DNA from: PGYR01 sp041595255
GTDB lineage: Bacteria; Bacteroidota; Ignavibacteria; Kapaibacteriales; UBA2268
Length of the DNA stretch: 20,134 nt
Reading direction: 5' to 3'
Assembly: GCA_041595255.1 (NCBI GenBank)
Contig: JBFHKR010000038.1
Span: 1 to 20,134 of the forward strand
Shown: positions 15,022 to 20,134 of the stretch, piece by piece
Layout of the letters: each line of letters starts with the position of its first letter
Numbering within the stretch: position 1 is the stretch's first letter
Notes under the pieces: model-generated
What the model was told of the DNA's origin: nothing
Database searches by the model: none
What the model saw: the letters and a program-made list of their open reading frames with translations, nothing else
Program-made: the position numbers and the translations under genes

Positions 15022-16104
15022 ATGAAGAAAATTATGTTAATGCTGACGGCAATGAGTTTGTTTTTTATCTCTTGTAGTGATGACACTTCTACTAATCCAG
15101 ACATAAAAGATTATACAATACCAGAAACTTATAACTTTGAGAATGTAAATTACTCTGGTCAAACTGCAAGATTAGATATGATAAGCGAAATGGATGCTCT
15201 AATCCAAGATGCGAAAACTAATGGTACTGCGATTGATATAAATAAGCTTAGTGCAATGATAAGAAATGAGGATAATCCTTTCACATCGACTGAATTGAAT
15301 GAAAGTGGTAAAGACATATATTCAAAAATCGATCCAAGTAAAACTTCATTTTTTATGGATTTAATAACTGATATGGGTACTATAAACACTACTGATATAG
15401 CAGAAGAAGGCAAAGGTGGTTTAGTTACTTCTGTTGATGGTAAGAAATCATATTTAGTTAGTGCTAAAGGATGGGATTATGGGGAAATATTAGAAAAAGG
15501 ACTAATGGGAGCATTGATGTTCCATCAAGTTGTTGGTTATACTAGTGAAGATAAAATAGGTTCTACAGTTGACAATAAAACAATAGTACCGGGTGAAGGA
15601 ACCGCTATGCAACACCACTGGGATGAAGCATTTGGATATTTCGGCGCTACTAAAGACTTCCCCAAATTAACAGAAGGCATCGGTTATGTTGCTAAATATG
15701 CGAATAGCAGAAATGCATTAGTCGGACTTAATGATATGCTAATGAAAAATGGCTATTTAAAAGGCAGAGCAGCTATTAATAATAATGATGATGATGCGAA
15801 ATGGGAAGCTGTTAAAGAAATTAGAAAAGGATGGGAGCTAACTTTCGTTACTACAGCTATTCATTATTTAAATTCTGCTAAAGCTAACTATACGGATGAT
15901 GCTATGAGAACTCATACCTTGTCTGAGTGTTACGGATTCTTATGGTCAGTACAATTCAACCCTGAAAAGAATGGTACTATTTACCAAGATGCATTAAATA
16001 GATTAGGTGATAATTTCTGGACAATTACTATTGCTGATATAGACGCTGTTAAAGAAATATTAGCAAATGGATACAACCTGAATAATGTTGCTAATGATTT
16101 ATAA
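15022..16104 (+). CDS. DUF4856-family surface lipoprotein, paralog 1
   Basis: The 360-residue product has a lipoprotein signal (MKKIMLMLTAMSLFFISC, lipidated Cys-18) followed by SDD, which resembles the acidic export signal of Bacteroidota surface lipoproteins. The mature part opens with IPETYNFENVNYSGQ and continues as an all-helical protein. Conserved blocks shared with the next gene are LEKGLMGAL, MQHHWDEAFGYFGATKDFPK, YLKGRAAINN and LWSVQFNPE; the His/Trp/Asp-rich block is the best candidate for a ligand site. These features match DUF4856, a family found beside imelysins in Bacteroidota. Its biochemical function is unknown; iron or heme-related binding is inferred from the context. A strong ribosome site precedes it and a strong terminator follows, so it is probably transcribed partly on its own. 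Confidence 0.82.
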   Translation: MKKIMLMLTAMSLFFISCSDDTSTNPDIKDYTIPETYNFENVNYSGQTARLDMISEMDALIQDAKTNGTAIDINKLSAMIRNEDNPFTSTELNESGKDIYSKIDPSKTSFFMDLITDMGTINTTDIAEEGKGGLVTSVDGKKSYLVSAKGWDYGEILEKGLMGALMFHQVVGYTSEDKIGSTVDNKTIVPGEGTAMQHHWDEAFGYFGATKDFPKLTEGIGYVAKYANSRNALVGLNDMLMKNGYLKGRAAINNNDDDAKWEAVKEIRKGWELTFVTTAIHYLNSAKANYTDDAMRTHTLSECYGFLWSVQFNPEKNGTIYQDALNRLGDNFWTITIADIDAVKEILANGYNLNNVANDL

Positions 16105-16126
16105 ATTTGAAATGTCTTGAATTATT

Positions 16127-16162
16127 AAGGGGGAGATTTGAATATTTGTCCCCCTTTTTTTA
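16127..16162 (+). terminator. Intrinsic terminator between the two DUF4856 genes
   Basis: An 8-bp stem, AAGGGGGA (16127-16134) with TCCCCCTT (16149-16156), has a 14-nt loop and a run of eight T residues (16155-16162). It begins 22 bases after the paralog 1 stop. It either ends that transcript or lets only part of transcription through to the downstream operon. Confidence 0.85.
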
Positions 16163-16261
16163 ACCACACTATGTACACACTATACCTATTAGAATTAACT
16201 AAAATATATTATATTGTATATTGGAAATCTAAAAACAAGAATAAAATTTAAAAGGTTCATT

Positions 16262-17353
16262 ATGAAAAATATTATGTTAATAGTAGCTATGTGTAGCTTG
16301 TTATTCATCTCTTGTAGCGACGATAAAACAGTAGATCCAGATCCAGAACCGAAAACTTATAATATACCAGAAACATATAATTTTGAGAATGTAGATTACT
16401 CGAGACAATTAGTTCAGATGCAAATGATTGAAGAGATCAAAAGCCTGATAAATAATGCTATAAAGAATAATGTTGCGATTAGTGCAGGTGTATTAAATAG
16501 CATGTATAAAAACATAGGAACTCCCTTCGTCGATCCTAACTTGAATTCAAGTAAAGAAAGCTTATATACTGTTACTGACCCAGTAAGAACTGCATTTTTT
16601 GAATTCTATTTTGGAGATATTAATAATGCTTCGACAACTAGAGAAGCTGCAAATAATAAGAAAGGTATACTTGTCACTAAAGACAAATCTCAAACTTTTT
16701 TAGTTGATTCAGTCGGTAAAGAATATATAGAGATGATTGAAAAAGGGTTAATGGGGGCATTATTCTATTATCAAGTTGCTCAAGTTTATTTGTCTAATGA
16801 CAGTATTGGAACTAATGTAGATAATATAACTATAATTGAAGGCAAAGGGACTCAGATGCAACATAACTGGGACCAGGCATTTGGTTACTTTGGAGCAACA
16901 TTAGATTTCCCAAAGTCAAACAGTGGATTGAAATATGTAGCTAGGATGTCTGATGACTTGGACGTGCTTTTAAATACGAATAAATTATTAATGGCAGAAG
17001 GATTCTTGAAAGGAAGAGCGGCTATTAATAATGATGATACTAAGGGTAAAAATGAAGCGATAGCTAGTATTAGAAAAAATTGGGAGCTTGTATTGGCCGC
17101 TACAGCCATTAATTATCTAAAAGCTGCAAAAACTAATTTTGAAGATGTTGCTTTAAAACATCATTACCTAACAGATGCTTGGATTCTACTTTGGTCAATC
17201 CAATTTAACCCAGAAAGTAATGGGTTCTTCTACGAAAACGCACAAGCAGAAATAGGTACAAATTTTTGGAATACTACTCCAGAAAACGTAGAAAAGGCAA
17301 TAGATATACTAGTCAAAGCGTATAATTTGGAAGGAGTAAAAGATGCTCTTTAA
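16262..17353 (+). CDS. DUF4856-family surface lipoprotein, paralog 2
   Basis: The ATG at 16262 is preferred to an in-frame ATG at 16214 because it gives the lipoprotein signal MKNIMLIVAMCSLLFISC (Cys-18) and is preceded by AAAAGG (16250-16255) at 6 bases. The 363-residue protein has the same plan as paralog 1: CSDD after lipidation, IPETYNFENVDYSRQ, EKGLMGALFYYQ, MQHNWDQAFGYFGATLDFPK, FLKGRAAINNDD and LWSIQFNPE. Differences concentrate between these blocks, indicating an older tandem duplication with divergence rather than a recent copy. It is the first gene of the overlapping block; its last 11 bases contain the start of the imelysin gene, so translation of the two is coupled. The ligand is unknown. 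Confidence 0.82.
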   Translation: MKNIMLIVAMCSLLFISCSDDKTVDPDPEPKTYNIPETYNFENVDYSRQLVQMQMIEEIKSLINNAIKNNVAISAGVLNSMYKNIGTPFVDPNLNSSKESLYTVTDPVRTAFFEFYFGDINNASTTREAANNKKGILVTKDKSQTFLVDSVGKEYIEMIEKGLMGALFYYQVAQVYLSNDSIGTNVDNITIIEGKGTQMQHNWDQAFGYFGATLDFPKSNSGLKYVARMSDDLDVLLNTNKLLMAEGFLKGRAAINNDDTKGKNEAIASIRKNWELVLAATAINYLKAAKTNFEDVALKHHYLTDAWILLWSIQFNPESNGFFYENAQAEIGTNFWNTTPENVEKAIDILVKAYNLEGVKDAL

Positions 17354-18434
17354 AAACCTTTGTTTTTTAATTTTGCTTAGTTCATTGACTTTATCTTGTA
17401 GTGATGATAATAGTGGTAACACTAAAGTAGATATAGATAAAAAAGCATTATTGACTAACTACGCTGATAATTTGATTATTCCTGCATTCGAGGATTTATA
17501 TACTAAATCGAATACTTTGAATGAGAGGTTTATAGAATTAAAAGCGGAATATACTGAACAAAACTTCAATAAAGTAAGACAAGCTTTTTCTGATTTACGT
17601 AATAGCTGGCAATATTGCTCAGCTTATGGATTTGGTCCTGCGGAAGATGTAGTTCTCAGACAAGCACTTAATACTTTCCCTACAGATACTATCAAAATAA
17701 AGTCTAATATAGAATCTGGAAATTATTCTTTAGCTACTTCATCAAATTTCAAAGCAAAAGGTTTCCCTGCATTAGATTATTTACTTTACAATGTAGATAA
17801 TCAAACTCAAGAAGCAATATTTACAGATGCTAAAGTCCTTACGTATTTAGAAGATTTGGTTAATGACATAAAAACAAATATAGATTATGTTCGAAATGAA
17901 TGGCAATCATACAGAGATGAGTTTGTATCGAAAACAGGTAACGATGCTGGTAGTTCGTTATCATTATTTATAAATGAATTTGTTAAAGACTATGAAATTG
18001 CAAAAAGAGCGAAAGTCGGTTTTCCTCTAGGTATTTCTCTTAGCGATGTTTTACCTTTTCATTTCGAAGCTCCTTATTCTATGAATTCATCGAGAATACT
18101 TGGATTCAATTTACAATCTTATAAAATGATAATAACAGGACCTGCTAATAACGACCTTACTAAGACCGATAATCTGTATGAATATTTACATGAATTAGCA
18201 GTAACAAGAGGTGATGCACTTTTGGCAGATGTTATACTTGCAGAGTTTGATGAAACAATTAATCTATTGAATAAAATGGATATTCCATTCAGAAAATCAA
18301 TTGAACTTCCTTCTGAAAAAGCGAAAATTGAAGATTTATACAAGAATATGCAAGAGAGCGTAGTACTGTTAAAAACAGATATGGTATCTGCAATGGGGAT
18401 ACTAATCAACTATCAAGATAATGACGGTGATTAA
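17343..18434 (+). CDS. Imelysin-family lipoprotein
   Basis: The 363-residue product has a lipoprotein signal (MLFKNLCFLILLSSLTLSC, Cys-19) followed by SDD. The mature protein is all-helical and matches the imelysin (peptidase M75-like) family: NYADNLIIPAFEDLY (39-53), the LRNSWQYCSAYGFGPAED stretch (85-102), KGFPALDYLLYN (139-150), and the C-terminal helical repeat with LHELAVTRGDALLADV. Imelysins are iron-regulated surface or periplasmic proteins involved in iron or heme uptake; real peptidase activity is doubtful. The family's GxHxxE motif appears here as GFPALD (140-145), without His or Glu. It overlaps paralog 2 by 11 bases upstream and the HTTM gene by 14 bases downstream. Confidence 0.87.
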   Translation: MLFKNLCFLILLSSLTLSCSDDNSGNTKVDIDKKALLTNYADNLIIPAFEDLYTKSNTLNERFIELKAEYTEQNFNKVRQAFSDLRNSWQYCSAYGFGPAEDVVLRQALNTFPTDTIKIKSNIESGNYSLATSSNFKAKGFPALDYLLYNVDNQTQEAIFTDAKVLTYLEDLVNDIKTNIDYVRNEWQSYRDEFVSKTGNDAGSSLSLFINEFVKDYEIAKRAKVGFPLGISLSDVLPFHFEAPYSMNSSRILGFNLQSYKMIITGPANNDLTKTDNLYEYLHELAVTRGDALLADVILAEFDETINLLNKMDIPFRKSIELPSEKAKIEDLYKNMQESVVLLKTDMVSAMGILINYQDNDGD

Positions 18435-19764
18435 TAAGAAGTTCAAGGATATTCTTTTCAAGGAAATCAATCCTGAACCGCTCGCTTTTTTCAGGATAGT
18501 GTTTGGGTTATTAATGACCTTCTCTACTATTCGATTTATAGTTAAAGGATGGGTTACTGAGTTTTTCGTCCAACCTGAACACTATTTTAAATATCCTTAT
18601 TTCCATTGGGTTCAAAACCCAGGCGAAATAGGGATATATTTTTTGTTCGGTACTTTGTTACTTAGTAGTATGCTTATAACTATAGGTTATAAGTATAGGT
18701 TCGCCTCTATAGCTTTTCTATTGTCGTTTCTTTATATAGAACTAATAGATATTACGTATTATCTAAACCACTACTATTTCGTATCTTTAATAGCATTTAT
18801 AATGGTGTTCCTACCTGCGGAAAGGTGCTTTTCTGTAGATGCAACTAAAAAAGGCGAGACAGAATCAATTCCTAATTGGACTATACTAATTATAAAATTT
18901 CAAGTTGCTGTTGTTTATATTTTTGCTGGTATAGCCAAACTAAATTATGATTGGCTAATAGATGCAATGCCTTTGTCTATCTGGCTACCAGCTAATTCTC
19001 ATTTACCTCTAGTAGGAGAGCTACTTAAACTAAAATCTATTGCGTATTTATTCAGTTGGTTTGGTGCTATCTATGATTTGTTTATTGTTGTTTTTCTTAT
19101 CTACAAAAGAACAAGGAAAATAGCTTATATATTCGTAATTGTGTTCCATCTTTCAACTTTGATACTGTTCAATATAGGTGTTTTTCCTTATGTTATGATA
19201 GCAATGACTACTATATATTTCGATAAATCTTTTCAAATTAAAATAGTTAAAAAGTTGAAAGCTATTTTCAATTATAAAACCAACATAGTAACTACACATA
19301 GTTACAGACCTATTATGAAATCTGTTGTTATGACATCTATCCTTATTTTTACAATCATTCAGATTACAATTCCCTTAAGGTTTTTGTTTTACAAAGGTGA
19401 TTTGTTCTGGAAAGAAGAAGGATATCGTTTCTCGTGGCGAGTTATGTTGATGGAAAAGGCAGGCACAGTGTTTTTCACAGTAGTTGACAAAGACACTGAA
19501 GATAAAATTGAGATTGTGAATTCTGATTATCTTACGCCTAATCAAGAGAAACAAATGTCAACACAGCCAGATCTTATTCTTCAATTTGTGAAGATAATTG
19601 AAGAAGATTTTGCAAAGAAAGGAAAAACAAATATTGAAATATATGCCGATTCATTTGTAAAGCTGAATGGCAATTTCAGTAAAAGATATATAAACGAAAA
19701 AGTAGATTTGACAAAAATGTCATATCATGATGATTTAGATACTTGGATATTACCTAATAATTGA
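18421..19764 (+). CDS. HTTM-domain membrane protein (vitamin K-dependent gamma-carboxylase-like)
   Basis: This 447-residue integral membrane protein has several hydrophobic segments (about 23-41, 70-88, 95-132, 152-172, 206-228, 234-265 and 302-318) and a soluble C-terminus. It belongs to the HTTM family, related to vertebrate gamma-glutamyl carboxylase (GGCX). Landmarks recalled from GGCX are visible: NHYYF (116-120), FAGIAKLNYDWL (168-179) with Lys-173 at the place of the catalytic-base Lys, FHLSTLILFNIGVFPYVM (242-259) with His-243, and GYRFSWRVMLM (334-344). It could carboxylate glutamates or epoxidise a quinone; some bacterial members are thought to have lost carboxylation. It overlaps the imelysin gene by 14 bases and the receptor gene by 4. 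Family assignment is strong; activity is unproven. Confidence 0.85.
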   Translation: MTVINKKFKDILFKEINPEPLAFFRIVFGLLMTFSTIRFIVKGWVTEFFVQPEHYFKYPYFHWVQNPGEIGIYFLFGTLLLSSMLITIGYKYRFASIAFLLSFLYIELIDITYYLNHYYFVSLIAFIMVFLPAERCFSVDATKKGETESIPNWTILIIKFQVAVVYIFAGIAKLNYDWLIDAMPLSIWLPANSHLPLVGELLKLKSIAYLFSWFGAIYDLFIVVFLIYKRTRKIAYIFVIVFHLSTLILFNIGVFPYVMIAMTTIYFDKSFQIKIVKKLKAIFNYKTNIVTTHSYRPIMKSVVMTSILIFTIIQITIPLRFLFYKGDLFWKEEGYRFSWRVMLMEKAGTVFFTVVDKDTEDKIEIVNSDYLTPNQEKQMSTQPDLILQFVKIIEEDFAKKGKTNIEIYADSFVKLNGNFSKRYINEKVDLTKMSYHDDLDTWILPNN

Positions 19765-20134
19765 AATTTTTTAAACACATACTATTAATATTAATATTTA
19801 GCTTTCTTTATACGAATGCCAATACTTCAGTGAATCTTTCTGGGACTGTTTACTATAATAATAGCGGTGAACCAGTCGCTTCAGCTAAAGTCTTCGTCCG
19901 TGAGATTAACAGATATATGCAGGCTGATATAAATGGTAGATATTCGATTGATTTGAGCCAGGGAGATTATACACTAATTGCATCGACAGATGATGTATCT
20001 GGTTATCCTAAGACAATTTCTGTAGATAAGACTAAAGAAGTGGATTTGACAATTGACACAATGGTTACCAAATTCGACGATGTACTAATAGAAGATACTA
20101 AAACTAATAGATTTGGTATGTCCAATATGTTACC
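19761..20134 (+). CDS. Probable TonB-dependent receptor, N-terminal part (runs off window)
   Basis: The frame opens with TTG at 19761, overlapping the HTTM stop in TTGA, and stays open to the right edge (124 codons). A signal peptide is present (LKFFKHILLILIFSFLYTNA). It is followed by a carboxypeptidase-regulatory-like beta domain at about 24-100: LSGTVYYNNSGEPVASAKVF, then YMQADINGRYSIDLSQGDYT. That is the usual N-terminal extension of Bacteroidota outer-membrane receptors. The final residues TKTNRFGMSNML may be the start of the plug, but the TonB box and barrel are beyond the window. TTG is chosen because no ATG lies near the signal peptide and the overlap fits the operon's pattern. Another exported protein with this beta domain remains possible. 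Confidence 0.68.
   Translation, partial: MKFFKHILLILIFSFLYTNANTSVNLSGTVYYNNSGEPVASAKVFVREINRYMQADINGRYSIDLSQGDYTLIASTDDVSGYPKTISVDKTKEVDLTIDTMVTKFDDVLIEDTKTNRFGMSNML

Noticed and set aside
18421..19764. Generic DoxX-like or fatty-acid desaturase membrane protein
   Set aside because: No desaturase His boxes are present; segments NHYYF, AGIAKLNYDW and FHLSTLILFNIGVF fit the HTTM/GGCX family better.

Overview
The window is an AT-rich stretch of chromosome that looks like a member of the Bacteroidota or a close relative in the FCB group. The evidence is: promoters of the Bacteroidota type (TTTG, 19 nt, TAnnTTTG) in front of tRNA-Glu and, with one mismatch, in front of prfA; no CCA encoded at the tRNA 3' end; generally weak Shine-Dalgarno sequences; lipoproteins that begin Cys-Ser-Asp-Asp; and a cluster of DUF4856, imelysin, HTTM and an apparent TonB-dependent receptor, a gene set I associate with this phylum. 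I cannot fix a genus.

Layout. 1-632: the 3' end of a zinc metallopeptidase gene, then tRNA-Glu(TTC) on the minus strand with its own promoter and terminator. 941-1894: an exported, probably outer-membrane protein. 1990-4416 (minus): a tight housekeeping operon, prfA (release factor 1), rimB-like (retropepsin-like protease) and rimK (S6 glutamate ligase), with a start-stop overlap between the last two. 4525-6862 (plus): a small unknown protein, then a fumarylacetoacetase-type hydrolase and a flavin-reductase-like protein overlapping by one base, closed by a strong terminator. 6916-9594: an accessory island with two unknown exported proteins (one a degenerate relative of the peptidase at the left edge) and several dispersed, hairpin-forming non-coding repeats. 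9595-14793: a ComM/YifB-type ATPase that lacks the family's usual cysteine cluster, a divergent glycerophosphodiesterase, and a three-part secreted M28 peptidase (beta-propeller, peptidase, PDZ) whose 3' end overlaps the diesterase gene on the opposite strand.

15022-20134 (plus) is the most interesting region. It encodes two paralogous DUF4856 lipoproteins, an imelysin-family lipoprotein, an HTTM protein resembling vitamin K-dependent gamma-carboxylase, and the start of a probable TonB-dependent receptor. The last four genes overlap one another by 11, 14 and 4 bases, so they are almost certainly co-translated. A strong intrinsic terminator separates the first DUF4856 gene from the rest. All three lipoproteins carry an acidic stretch directly after the lipidated cysteine, which resembles the Bacteroidota surface-export signal. 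My reading is a cell-surface capture and uptake system, probably for iron or another metal or metal complex, with a membrane enzyme that may modify one of its parts. The uptake role rests on family knowledge and the modification role is hypothesis.
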